DNA of 64,000 nt from the NCBI RefSeq assembly GCF_012273515.2, contig NZ_CP050975.2, positions 6,200,001 through 6,264,000 on the forward strand, given 5' to 3'. Origin of the DNA: Streptomyces sp. RPA4-2 (GTDB lineage: Bacteria > Actinomycetota > Actinomycetes > Streptomycetales > Streptomycetaceae). Under the pieces are notes generated by a model. The model worked only from the letters and a program-made list of their open reading frames with translations. It ran no database searches and had not been told where the DNA came from. Shown here piece after piece: positions 41,720 through 50,503 of this stretch; positions within the stretch are counted from its first letter, which is position 1; each line of letters begins with the position of its first letter. The position numbers and the translations under genes are program-made.

Positions 41720-43833
41720 ATGGTGGGTGACCCTCCGATGTGCGGTGAGGACGGTCGCAGGACGGTGAGAATGTGCGCGGGCCTGTGCCCAGGCTCCAGA
41801 CGCACATAGTTGGCCCTGCCCCAGTGGTAGGTCTCGCCGGTGAGCTCGTCGCGCACCGGCACGGACTCGTGCCAGTCCAGGCCGAGTTGCGGCATGTCCA
41901 ACGAGACCGTGGCCTCCTGGGTGTGGTGGGGGTCGAGGTTGACCACCACCACAACCGTGTTCGATCCGCGGGCGTCCGTGACGGACTTCGAGTAGGCGAT
42001 CACCGCCTCCTTGTCCGTGGGGTGGAAGTGCAGGTCGCGCAGCTGCCGCAAGGCCGGGCTGCGCCGTCTGATCGCGTTGAGCGCACCCAGCAACGGCGCG
42101 ATGCTACGTCCGTCACGCTCCGCCGACTCCCAGTCACGCGGACGCAGTTGGTACTTCTCGGAGTTCAGGTATTCTTCGCTCCCCTTCCGCAGCGGGGTGC
42201 TCTCGCACAGCTCGAAACCGCTGTAGACGCCCCAGGTCGGTGACAGCGTCGCGGCGAGCACCGCCCGCAGCTCGAAGGCCGGGCGCCCGCCGAGCTGGAG
42301 GAACTCGTGCAGGATGTCGGGGGTGTTGACGAAGAAGTTGGGCCGCATGGACGCGGCGGCCTCGCCCGACAGCTCGGTGAGGTAGTCGGTCAGCTCCTCC
42401 TTGGTGTTGCGCCAGGTGAAGTACGTGTACGACTGCTGGAAGCCGATCGCCCCGAGTGTGCGCATCATCGCGGGCCGGGTGAACGCCTCGGCCAGGAAGA
42501 TCACGTCCGGGTCGGTCCGGTTGACGTCCGCGATGACCTGCTCCCAGAAGACCACCGGTTTGGTGTGCGGGTTGTCCACGCGGAAGATCCGGACACCGTG
42601 GTCCATCCAGTACCGCAGCACCCGCAGCGTCTCCCGGACCAGCCCCGGCATGTCCTCGTCGAAGGCGATCGGGTAGATGTCCTGGTACTTCTTCGGCGGG
42701 TTCTCCGCGTACGCGATCGTGCCGTCGGCGCGGTGGTGGAACCACTCCGGATGCTTCTCCACCCACGGGTGGTCGGGGGAGCACTGGAGCGCGAAGTCGA
42801 GGGCGATCTCCAGGCCCTCGCGCTCCGCCCGGCGTACGAACGCGTCGAAGTCGTCGATGGTGCCGAGATCCGGGTGGATCGCGTCGTGCCCGCCCTCCGG
42901 GGAGCCGATCGCCCACGGCACGCCCACGTCGGCCGGACCGGCGGAGAGGGTGTTGTCGGGGCCCTTGCGGTACGTGGTGCCGATGGGATGGATCGGCGGC
43001 AGATAGACGACGTCGAAGCCCATCCGCGCGATGGCGGGCAGGCGTTCGGCGGCGGTGCGGAACGTGCCGTGCACCAGCGGGTCCAGCCGGCCGCTCTCCG
43101 AACGCGGGAAGAACTCGTACCAGGAGCCGAACAGGGCCCGCTCGCGCTCCACGAGCAGGGGCAACGCCTCCGAGGACGTGACGAGTTCGCGCAGCGGATG
43201 GCGGGCGAGCAGCCGGTCCACCTCGGGGGTGCGGGCGGCGGCGAGACGGGCCGCGGCCGGCCGGCCGGCGTCGCGCAGCGCGTCCACGGCGGCGAGCACG
43301 ACGTCCCTTCCGTCCCGGCCCACGGGCACACCGGCGGCCGCCCGTTCGTACAGCCGTGCGCCCTCCTCCAGGACCAGTTCCGTGTCGAGGCCGGCCGGGA
43401 TCTTGATCCCCGCGTGGTGGCGCCAGGTGGAGACCGGATCGCTCCACGCCTCCACGGTGTACGTCCAGCGGCCCGTCCCGTCCGCGGCGACCGTGGCGCC
43501 CCAGCGGTCGGTGCCGGGGGCGAGTTCGCGCATCGGGGTCCAGGGGCCGCCGCGGCCCCGCGGGTCCGTCAGGACGACGTTCGCGGCGACCGCGTCGTGG
43601 CCCTCGCGGAAGACCGTGGCGGAGATCTCGAAGGCCTCGCCGACCACCGCCTTCGCCGGTCGGCGGCCCTGGAGGACGAGGGGACGTACGTCGAGGACGG
43701 GAATGCGTCCGACGCCACCGCGCGGGTCTGCGGAGGGTTTCTCCGGGACGCCGGGAGCGGCGTCGACCGCGGGTGGGGGGGAGGCGTCGGAGGTGGTCGT
43801 CGGGGGTGGCGACGTGTGGTGCGTGGCGGGCAT
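41716..43833 (-). CDS. glgE: Alpha-1,4-glucan:maltose-1-phosphate maltosyltransferase
   Basis: A 705-aa GH13_3 enzyme extending alpha-glucan with maltose 1-phosphate. It starts [17 protein letters not shown] at ATG 43833, with about 30 more N-terminal Pro/Ala residues than the 675-aa S. coelicolor GlgE as I recall it. The catalytic core is intact: donor site [11 protein letters not shown], nucleophile Asp in [17 protein letters not shown], acid Glu in [35 protein letters not shown], and [23 protein letters not shown] at the end. It is first in the glgE-treS-mak-glgB operon. Two small hairpins lie in its leader (43891-43934). Confidence 0.96.
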   Translation of the reverse strand: MPATHHTSPPPTTTSDASPPPAVDAAPGVPEKPSADPRGGVGRIPVLDVRPLVLQGRRPAKAVVGEAFEISATVFREGHDAVAANVVLTDPRGRGGPWTPMRELAPGTDRWGATVAADGTGRWTYTVEAWSDPVSTWRHHAGIKIPAGLDTELVLEEGARLYERAAAGVPVGRDGRDVVLAAVDALRDAGRPAAARLAAARTPEVDRLLARHPLRELVTSSEALPLLVERERALFGSWYEFFPRSESGRLDPLVHGTFRTAAERLPAIARMGFDVVYLPPIHPIGTTYRKGPDNTLSAGPADVGVPWAIGSPEGGHDAIHPDLGTIDDFDAFVRRAEREGLEIALDFALQCSPDHPWVEKHPEWFHHRADGTIAYAENPPKKYQDIYPIAFDEDMPGLVRETLRVLRYWMDHGVRIFRVDNPHTKPVVFWEQVIADVNRTDPDVIFLAEAFTRPAMMRTLGAIGFQQSYTYFTWRNTKEELTDYLTELSGEAAASMRPNFFVNTPDILHEFLQLGGRPAFELRAVLAATLSPTWGVYSGFELCESTPLRKGSEEYLNSEKYQLRPRDWESAERDGRSIAPLLGALNAIRRRSPALRQLRDLHFHPTDKEAVIAYSKSVTDARGSNTVVVVVNLDPHHTQEATVSLDMPQLGLDWHESVPVRDELTGETYHWGRANYVRLEPGHRPAHILTVLRPSSPHIGGSPTI

Positions 43834-43890
43834 GACCGCTCCTGTCCGCGTCAACGTGGGTGGGCGGATGAGGGTGTGGGGAGGTGGGGC

Positions 43891-43934
43891 CTGCGGGCTG
43901 TACCGCAGGAGCCTTCCCACCCTATTCGGGTGGG
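43891..43934 (-). promoter_or_regulatory. Two hairpins in the glgE leader
   Basis: CCCACCC-tattc-GGGTGGG (43916-43934) and CTGCGG-gctgta-CCGCAG (43891-43908) lie between the glgE start and the S8 protease terminator. In the mRNA they would fold in the 5' leader. Function uncertain: attenuator, stability element or chance. Confidence 0.4.
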
Positions 43935-43980
43935 CAATCCGACGCTTTGTTAACTCCTTACGCGTATGTCTGCGTACAGG

Positions 43981-44011
43981 ACCGGCCTCGTCCCGCGCGG
44001 ACGGGGCCGGT
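43981..44011 (-). terminator. Terminator of the S8 protease gene
   Basis: ACCGGCC-t-CGTCC pairs with GGACG-g-GGCCGGT around CGCGC, 21 bp beyond the protease stop. A 12-bp stem with one mismatch; it separates the protease from the glgE promoter. Confidence 0.75.
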
Positions 44012-44032
44012 TCCCGTCCCCCGGGCGGATCT

Positions 44033-45235
44033 CTAGGGGCCGCCGACGCGCAGCAGTTTGTCGGGCGAACCCGCCCCCGCGCGCGCGACCCTCCCGGACA
44101 CCGCGCGCCGTACGAGTGCCCTGGCCACCTGGGCCGGTGTCGCCCGGCGGTGGCCGGCCAGATAGAGCGCCGCCGCGCCCGCGACGTGCGGACTCGCCAT
44201 CGACGTACCGGAGAGGGTCGCGCTCGCGGTGTCGCTCCGGTACGACGCGGAGGTGATCGCCACGCCGGGTGCGAAGAGGTCCAGCGAGGCGCCGTAGTCG
44301 GAGAATCCCGCCCGGGTGTCGGTCCGGTCGACGGCGCCGACGGTGAGCGCCTGCGCGACGCGGGCGGGCGAGTACAGATTGGCCGGTTGTCCGCCATTGC
44401 CCGCCGCGACCGCGTAGGTCACGCCGGAGGCGATGGAGTTGCGTACGGCCGCGTCCAGTTGGGCGTTCGCCTTCCCGCCCAGGCTCAGATTGGCGACCGC
44501 GGGCCGGTGCGCGTGCCGCGTGACCCAGTCGATACCCGCGATGACCTGCGCGGTGGTGCCGGAGCCGTCGTCGCCGAGCACCCGCACGGAGACGATCCGG
44601 GCCTTCTTGGCGACGCCGTACGCCGTCCCGGCGACGGTGGCCGCGACATGGGTGCCGTGCCCGTTGCCGTCGCCCGCGGTCCGGTCGTTCCCGACGAAGT
44701 CCCAGCCGTACCGGGCCCGCCCCCCGAAGTCCCTGTGCGTGATCCGGACGCCGGTGTCGATGACGTACACCGTCACGCCCGCGCCGGCCGGCGCCGGCGC
44801 CGCGTAACTCCTGTCGAGCGGCAGACCGGGCTGGTCGATCCGGTCCAGGCCCCAGGACGGCGGGTTCTTCCCGGCCCGGTCGAGCCGCACCCGGGTGTCC
44901 TGGACGACCGAGGCGACGCGGGGGTCGGCCGCGAGCCGGCGGGCCTGCCGTTCACCGGCCCGTACGGCGTATCCGTTGAGCGCGGTGCCGTACGTATGGC
45001 TGATTCTGGCCCCGTACTTCCGGGCGATGCCCTTTCCTTCGGGGGACGGAGCCCGGATGCCCTCCCTCAGCGTCACGATGTAGCTTCCGCCGACGGAACC
45101 GGGGGCGCCGACGCCGGCCGGCCGGCCCTCCGATGCGGCGTGCGCGGGCGGCGTGACGGCCGAGAGCACCGCGGCCGTCACGACCGCGAGCAGGCCTCCC
45201 GCCCCGTGCGGACGCCACTGTCTCGTCCGTGCCAT
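44033..45235 (-). CDS. Secreted subtilisin-like serine protease (S8)
   Basis: A 400-aa exported endopeptidase starting at ATG 45235 (MARTRQWRPHGAGGLLAVV). Signal peptide to about residue 33 (PPAHAASEG). An I9 inhibitor prodomain follows (SYIVTLREGIRAPSPEGKGIARKYGARISHTYGTALNGYAVRAG). The mature S8 domain has all three catalytic residues: Asp in VTVYVIDTGVRITHRDFGG, His in GDGNGHGTHVAATVAG, and Ser in ATLSGTSMASPHVAGAAALYL. The oxyanion Asn is in VTYAVAAGNGGQPANL. It lacks a C-terminal binding domain. It sits alone between glgE and glgP and has its own terminator. Confidence 0.95.
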   Translation of the reverse strand: MARTRQWRPHGAGGLLAVVTAAVLSAVTPPAHAASEGRPAGVGAPGSVGGSYIVTLREGIRAPSPEGKGIARKYGARISHTYGTALNGYAVRAGERQARRLAADPRVASVVQDTRVRLDRAGKNPPSWGLDRIDQPGLPLDRSYAAPAPAGAGVTVYVIDTGVRITHRDFGGRARYGWDFVGNDRTAGDGNGHGTHVAATVAGTAYGVAKKARIVSVRVLGDDGSGTTAQVIAGIDWVTRHAHRPAVANLSLGGKANAQLDAAVRNSIASGVTYAVAAGNGGQPANLYSPARVAQALTVGAVDRTDTRAGFSDYGASLDLFAPGVAITSASYRSDTASATLSGTSMASPHVAGAAALYLAGHRRATPAQVARALVRRAVSGRVARAGAGSPDKLLRVGGP

Positions 45236-45271
45236 GACGTGATTTCCCCTCCTCGACTCGGCGTGCGCGGA

Positions 45272-45308
45272 CCGGGCGGACCGGTGCGGACCGGTGCGGA
45301 CCGGTGCC
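45272..45308. repeat. Short GC tandem repeat upstream of the S8 protease
   Basis: The decamer ACCGGTGCGG is repeated about three times in the protease's upstream region. It overlaps the region where its promoter or leader would lie. No known role. Confidence 0.6.
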
Positions 45309-45640
45309 GACCCGGTCCGCCGCACGCCACCTGGCAGCCTCTCGTGCGGTGTGAAGTGCCACAAGGCCACCCATGAGTGCGGAATCGGCCATATCGGTCG
45401 TGGGGTGCGGGTGAAGATCGCGGAGAGTTCACGCCGAACCCGCCGTGATGGCCAGAGTCTTGTCAAGGGGACGTCCGGGGCCGGGCAGCCCCCGGCCTCC
45501 CGCACCGGAGTACCCCCCGTGCGCCGTAGTTACGGAGGCACTCTCGCCGCTAACGTCGTGGATGACGAAGGGCGCACAAGGACGTGCGTCCCTCAGCCGC
45601 GTACGTCCTGCCGCTTACGTCCTTCGTGAAGGTGGAACTC

Positions 45641-48259
45641 GTGAAGGCAATCCGCAGATTCACCGTCCGGCCCGTACTGCCCGAGACTCTCCACCCGCTC
45701 AGCGACCTGGCGCGCAATCTGCGCTGGTCCTGGCATGCCGAGACCCGTGACCTCTTCCAGTCCGTCGACCCCGAGCGCTGGGCCGCCTCGGACGGCGACC
45801 CCGTACGGCTGCTGGGCAGCGTGCCGCCCGGGCGGCTGGCGGAACTCGCGGAGGACCGCCGCTTCCTGCGCCGGCTCGCCGCCGTCGCCGACGACCTGCG
45901 CGACTACCTGACCGGCGAGCGCTGGTACCAGACCCAGTCGTCCGAACTCCCGGCGGCCATCGCCTACTTCTCACCCGAGTTCGGCATCACGGCCGCGCTC
46001 CCGCAGTACTCCGGGGGCCTCGGCATCCTCGCGGGCGACCACCTGAAGGCGGCCAGCGACCTCGGCGTACCCCTGATCGGGGTCGGACTCCTGTACCGGC
46101 ACGGCTACTTCCGGCAGACCCTGTCCCGGGACGGCTGGCAGCAGGAGCACTATCCGCTCCTCGACCCGAACGAACTCCCGCTGGTACCGCTGCGCGAGAT
46201 CGACGGCACCCCCGCCCAGGTGGCGCTGGCGCTCCCCGGCGGACGGGCCCTGCGGGCGCGTATCTGGCTGGCCCAGGTCGGCCGGGTGCCCCTGCTGATG
46301 CTGGACTCCGACGTGGAGGAGAACGACCTCGGCGAGCGCGGGGTCACCGACCGGCTGTACGGCGGCGGCAGCGAACACCGGCTCCTCCAGGAGATGCTGC
46401 TGGGCATAGGCGGGGTGCGCGCGGTACGGACGTACTGTCGCCTCACCGGCCACGCGCAGCCCGAGGTGTTCCACACCAACGAGGGGCACGCCGGCTTTCT
46501 CGGACTGGAGCGGATCGCCGAACTCGCCGAGACCGGACTCGACTTCGAGGCCTCGCTGGAGGCCGTGCGGGCCGGAACCGTCTTCACCACCCACACCCCC
46601 GTCCCGGCCGGGATCGACCGTTTCGACCGTGAACTGGTGGCCCACCACTTCGGTCCCGAGGCCGAACTCCCGGGCATCGACGTCGAGCGGATCCTCGGCC
46701 TCGGCATGGAGACCTATCCGGGTGGCGAGCCGAACCTCTTCAACATGGCGGTGATGGGCCTCAGGCTGGGACAGCGCGCGAACGGCGTCTCCCTGCTGCA
46801 CGGACACGTCAGCCGGGAGATGTTCTCCGGTCTGTGGCCGGGATTCGACCCGGACGAGGTCCCGATCACCTCGGTGACCAACGGCGTGCACGCCCCGACC
46901 TGGGTGGCGCCGGAGGTCTTCAGGCTCGGCGCCCGCCAGATCGGCGCGCAGCGCACCGAGGACGCGCTCACGGTCGGCGGCTCGGACCGCTGGGACGCGG
47001 TGGCGGACATCGCCGACCAGGAGATCTGGGATCTGCGCCGGGTACTGCGGGAGCAGCTGGTGGTGGAGGTGCGCGAGCGGCTGCACGCCTCCTGGCGCCA
47101 GCGCGGCGCTGGGACCGCCGAACTCGGCTGGATCGACGGGGTGCTCGACCCCGACGTGCTGACCATCGGCTTCGCGCGCCGCGTCCCCTCGTACAAACGG
47201 CTGACGCTGATGCTGCGGGACCGGGACCGGCTGATGGACCTGCTGCTGCACAGCGAGCGGCCGGTCCAGATCGTGGTGGCGGGCAAGGCGCACCCCGCGG
47301 ACGACGGCGGCAAGCGCCTGGTGCAGGAACTGGTCCGGTTCGCGGACGACCCGCGGGTACGCCACCGGATCGTGTTCCTGCCCGACTACGGCATGGCGAT
47401 GGCGCAGAAGCTCTACCCGGGCTGCGACATCTGGCTCAACAACCCGCTGCGCCCGCTGGAGGCGTGCGGGACGAGCGGGATGAAGGCGGCGCTCAACGGC
47501 TGCCTCAACCTCTCGGTGCTGGACGGCTGGTGGGACGAGTGGTTCCGGCCGGACTTCGGCTGGGCCATCCCGACCGCGGACGGCACGGCGACCGACGACG
47601 ACCGGCGCGACGACCTGGAGGCGGCGGCGCTGTACGACCTGCTGGAGCAGCGCGTCGCCCCCCGCTTCTACGAGCGGGGCCAGGGCGGTCTGCCGGACCG
47701 CTGGATCGAGATGGTCCGCCAGACGCTGACCCATCTCGGCCCGAAGGTCCTGGCGGGACGGATGGTGCGCGAGTACGTCGAGCGGCTGTACACCCCCGCG
47801 GCCCGCTCGCACCGCGCGCTCTCCCCGGACACGGCCCGCGAACTGGCGTCCTGGAAGTCCCGCGTCCGGGCCGCCTGGCCCCGGGTCACGGTCGACCACG
47901 TGGAGGCCTCCGCCGCCACGACCACGGCCGAACTCGGAACCACCCTCAACCTGCGCGTCCGGGTCGCGCTGGCCGACCTCGCCCCCGACGACGTCGAGGT
48001 GCAGGCCGTCTCCGGGCGCGTCGACTCGCAGGACCGCATCGCGGACGCGACCTGCGTCCCGCTGAAGCCGGCGGGCGGCCCCGACCCGGAGGGACGGTGG
48101 GTGTACGAGGGCCCGCTCTCGCTCGACCGCACGGGACCCTTCGGCTACACCGTCCGCATCCTGCCCACGCACCGGCTGCTCGCGTCGAGCGCCGAGGTGG
48201 GGGTCGTGGCGGTGCCCGCGGAGGGAGTGGGGGAGGCGGCCGGGGTCCTGATGCGCTGA
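45641..48259 (+). CDS. glgP: Alpha-glucan (glycogen) phosphorylase
   Basis: An 872-aa GT35 enzyme with an N-terminal DUF3417 segment (RFTVRPVLPETLHPLSDLARNLRWSWHAETRDLFQSVDPERW), i.e. the short actinobacterial/thermophile type. It releases glucose 1-phosphate from alpha-1,4-glucan. Substrate loop: AYFSPEFGITAALPQYSGGLGILAGDHLKAASDLG. The pyridoxal-phosphate Lys is in LRPLEACGTSGMKAALNGCLNLSVLDGWWDE, preceded by FARRVPSYKRLTLMLRD. I chose GTG 45641 (VKAIRRFTV), with AAGGTGG upstream. It is divergent from the S8 protease and close to the GlgE operon, so synthesis and breakdown of the glucan are neighbours. Confidence 0.95.
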   Translation: MKAIRRFTVRPVLPETLHPLSDLARNLRWSWHAETRDLFQSVDPERWAASDGDPVRLLGSVPPGRLAELAEDRRFLRRLAAVADDLRDYLTGERWYQTQSSELPAAIAYFSPEFGITAALPQYSGGLGILAGDHLKAASDLGVPLIGVGLLYRHGYFRQTLSRDGWQQEHYPLLDPNELPLVPLREIDGTPAQVALALPGGRALRARIWLAQVGRVPLLMLDSDVEENDLGERGVTDRLYGGGSEHRLLQEMLLGIGGVRAVRTYCRLTGHAQPEVFHTNEGHAGFLGLERIAELAETGLDFEASLEAVRAGTVFTTHTPVPAGIDRFDRELVAHHFGPEAELPGIDVERILGLGMETYPGGEPNLFNMAVMGLRLGQRANGVSLLHGHVSREMFSGLWPGFDPDEVPITSVTNGVHAPTWVAPEVFRLGARQIGAQRTEDALTVGGSDRWDAVADIADQEIWDLRRVLREQLVVEVRERLHASWRQRGAGTAELGWIDGVLDPDVLTIGFARRVPSYKRLTLMLRDRDRLMDLLLHSERPVQIVVAGKAHPADDGGKRLVQELVRFADDPRVRHRIVFLPDYGMAMAQKLYPGCDIWLNNPLRPLEACGTSGMKAALNGCLNLSVLDGWWDEWFRPDFGWAIPTADGTATDDDRRDDLEAAALYDLLEQRVAPRFYERGQGGLPDRWIEMVRQTLTHLGPKVLAGRMVREYVERLYTPAARSHRALSPDTARELASWKSRVRAAWPRVTVDHVEASAATTTAELGTTLNLRVRVALADLAPDDVEVQAVSGRVDSQDRIADATCVPLKPAGGPDPEGRWVYEGPLSLDRTGPFGYTVRILPTHRLLASSAEVGVVAVPAEGVGEAAGVLMR

Positions 48260-48542
48260 GTCCGGGCGCACCGGGGCCCGGTGGCCCGCGCCGCCGTCAG
48301 ACCGGGTCGAGGCCCGCGCACAGGCGGCGCAGGGCCAGACCGCAGCGGCGCGCGTACGCGTGCTGGAGGCCGCGGGCCGGGTTACCGCGTCCGGCCGAGA
48401 CCGAGACTCGCGGCGGCACGTGCAGCCGGCCGTGCCGTACTCCGGTACCGCCCTGGGCCGTGTCCGAGAATGCGCGTCGGATCAGCGGGCGCCGCCCGCC
48501 CGACGGGAATGGTTCGGACTCGGCCTCGCGCCTAGCGGATCA
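48260..48542. other. Gap between convergent glgP and M4 protease, no gene seen
   Basis: 283 bp between two stop codons. Short open frames occur but lack ribosome sites and look like GC noise. No clear hairpin with a long stem is visible. Confidence 0.5.
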
Positions 48543-50204
48543 CTAGTTCACGTTGACCGCGGCCCAGGCCGCCGCCACCGTCGTGTACTCCGTGCTGCCG
48601 GAGCCGTACAGCGCGGACGCCGCGGAGAGCGTCGCGGTGCGGGCGGCCTTGTAGTTCGTCGTCGAGGTCATGTACGTCGTCAGCGCCTTGTACCAGATCT
48701 GCAGGGCCTTGGCGCGGCCGATGCCGGTGACCGTGGAGCCGTTCGACGTCGGCGAGTTGTACGAGACGCCGTTGATGGTCTTCGCGCCGCTGCCCTCCGC
48801 GAGGAGGTAGAAGAAGTGGTTCGCGACGCCGGACGAGTAGTGCACGTCCTTGTTGCCGACCGTGGAGGACCAGCTGTCCGCCGAGCCGCCGTCCTTGCTG
48901 GGCTTGTCCATGTAGCGCAGCGGGGTGCCGTCGCCGTTGATGTTGATCTTCTCGCCGATGAGGTAGTCACCGGGGTCGGAGGTGTTCGCCGCGTAGAACT
49001 CGACGCCGGTGCCGAAGATGTCGGAGGTCGCCTCGTTCAGGCCGCCGGACTCGCCGGTGTAGTTGAGGCCCGCGGTGTTGGAGGTGACACCGTGGCTCAT
49101 CTCGTGGCCGGCCACGTCCAGCGAGGTCAGCGGGTGGGTGTTCCCGGAACCGTCGCCGTAGGTCATGCAGAAGCAGCTGTCGTCCCAGAACGCGTTGACG
49201 TAGGAACTGCCGTAGTGGACCCGGGAGTAGGCGCCCACGCCGTTGTTCTTGATGCCGCTGCGGCCGAAGGTGTTCTTGTAGAAGTCCCAGGTCTCCTGGG
49301 CCCCGTAGGCGGCGTCCGCGGCGGCCGTCTGGTCCGTGGTGGAGCTGGAGGCGGTGCCGGTGCCCCACACGTCGTCGGCGTCGGTGAACAGCGTGCCGGT
49401 GCCCGACGTGCCGTGCTTGAGGTTGTACGTCTTGTGGCCGCCGCGCGTGCCGTCCGTCAGGTTGTACGTCGAACCCGACTTGGTGGTGCTGAGCGTGACC
49501 GTGCCCGAGTAGAGGCTCTTGCCGGTGCCGGTCTCGATGCCCTGGTACTCGTAGAGCTTCTTGCCGGTGGCCGCGTCGGTGATGACGTGCAGCTCGTTCG
49601 GGGTGCCGTCGTCCTGGAGGCCACCGACGACGGTCTCGTAGGCGAGGGTGGGCTTGCCGGTGGCGGCCCAGATCACCTTGCGGGGGGCACGGTCGGCCGT
49701 GGTCTGCGCCGAGCCGGCCGACTTCGCGGCGGTCAGCGCCTGCTTCTCGGCCTTCGCGGTGGTGACCTGCGGCTTCAGCGAGGCGACCTTGATGGCCGCC
49801 TTCACGGCCCTGGTGACGCCCTCGGTCCGGCCGGCCTTGGACTCGTGGACGACCAGGTCGCCACCGAGGACCGGGAGGCCGTTGTACGTGCGCTCGTAGC
49901 GGGTGTGCACCGTGCCGTCCACGTCCTTGACGACGTCTCTGACGACCAGCTTCTCCTTGGCGCCGAGGCCTATCTGCTGGGCGGTCTCGGGCGCGGCCGC
50001 GTCGGCCTGCTTGATCAGGCTGGTGCGCGCGACGGCGGACAGCTGCGCCGTGGCGCCGGGGAGCTTCGCGCCGCCGGCCGCGGCGAGGGGCTCGGTCTGG
50101 GCCGAGGCACCGGTGGTCAGACCGGTGGTGAGCAGGGCTCCGGCGGCGACAGCGGTGGCGATGGCCAGAGTGGTGCGCTTGTGACGCGCGTAGAGGGGAG
50201 TCAC
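48543..50204 (-). CDS. Secreted M4 (thermolysin-like) metalloprotease without P domain
   Basis: A 553-aa zinc endopeptidase starting at GTG 50204 with AAGGAG five bases before it. Signal peptide (ALAIATAVAAGALLTTGLTTGASA), FTP/PepSY propeptide (EKLVVRDVVKDVDGTVHTRYERTYNGLPVLGGDLVVHE ...), then the catalytic domain: zinc motif HEMSH (His367, Glu368, His371) in DVAGHEMSHGVTSN, the third zinc ligand Glu in GGLNEATSDIFGTGVEF, and the catalytic His in GVANHFFYLLAEGSG region. The protein stops after the M4 C-terminal domain. It is a tandem paralogue of the gene upstream, with long near-identical stretches. Confidence 0.95.
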   Translation of the reverse strand: MTPLYARHKRTTLAIATAVAAGALLTTGLTTGASAQTEPLAAAGGAKLPGATAQLSAVARTSLIKQADAAAPETAQQIGLGAKEKLVVRDVVKDVDGTVHTRYERTYNGLPVLGGDLVVHESKAGRTEGVTRAVKAAIKVASLKPQVTTAKAEKQALTAAKSAGSAQTTADRAPRKVIWAATGKPTLAYETVVGGLQDDGTPNELHVITDAATGKKLYEYQGIETGTGKSLYSGTVTLSTTKSGSTYNLTDGTRGGHKTYNLKHGTSGTGTLFTDADDVWGTGTASSSTTDQTAAADAAYGAQETWDFYKNTFGRSGIKNNGVGAYSRVHYGSSYVNAFWDDSCFCMTYGDGSGNTHPLTSLDVAGHEMSHGVTSNTAGLNYTGESGGLNEATSDIFGTGVEFYAANTSDPGDYLIGEKININGDGTPLRYMDKPSKDGGSADSWSSTVGNKDVHYSSGVANHFFYLLAEGSGAKTINGVSYNSPTSNGSTVTGIGRAKALQIWYKALTTYMTSTTNYKAARTATLSAASALYGSGSTEYTTVAAAWAAVNVN

Positions 50205-50435
50205 GCAAGCTCCTTCTGTGGGGGCGTCCGGGCGCCGTGGGGTGGTCGTCCGGACGAAGTGAAGTTGCGGTGCGGGTGAGCCGTGCGGTGGAAGAGTGAC
50301 ATCCGGGGCGCGTACATGTCAGGAGTGCAAGCGCATGTTGGCCGAAAAGCGTCCGTTGGATGAAGATCGCTGTACGTAATACGGACCCGATCACGGGTAA
50401 AAGGCAGGGCAACGCAAACTCCGGGCGACGCAAAG

Positions 50436-50477
50436 AGGGCGCCGCCCCGGGGAGTTGAACCACCGGGGCGGCGCCCT
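50436..50477 (-). terminator. Strong hairpin between the two M4 protease genes
   Basis: AGGGCGCCGCCCCGG and its exact complement flank a 12-nt loop, 27 bp after the stop of the upstream protease. A 15-bp stem; the two proteases should therefore be transcribed separately. Confidence 0.88.
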
Positions 50478-50503
50478 GTCCTCGGCGCGCGTTCACCCGC
50501 GGT

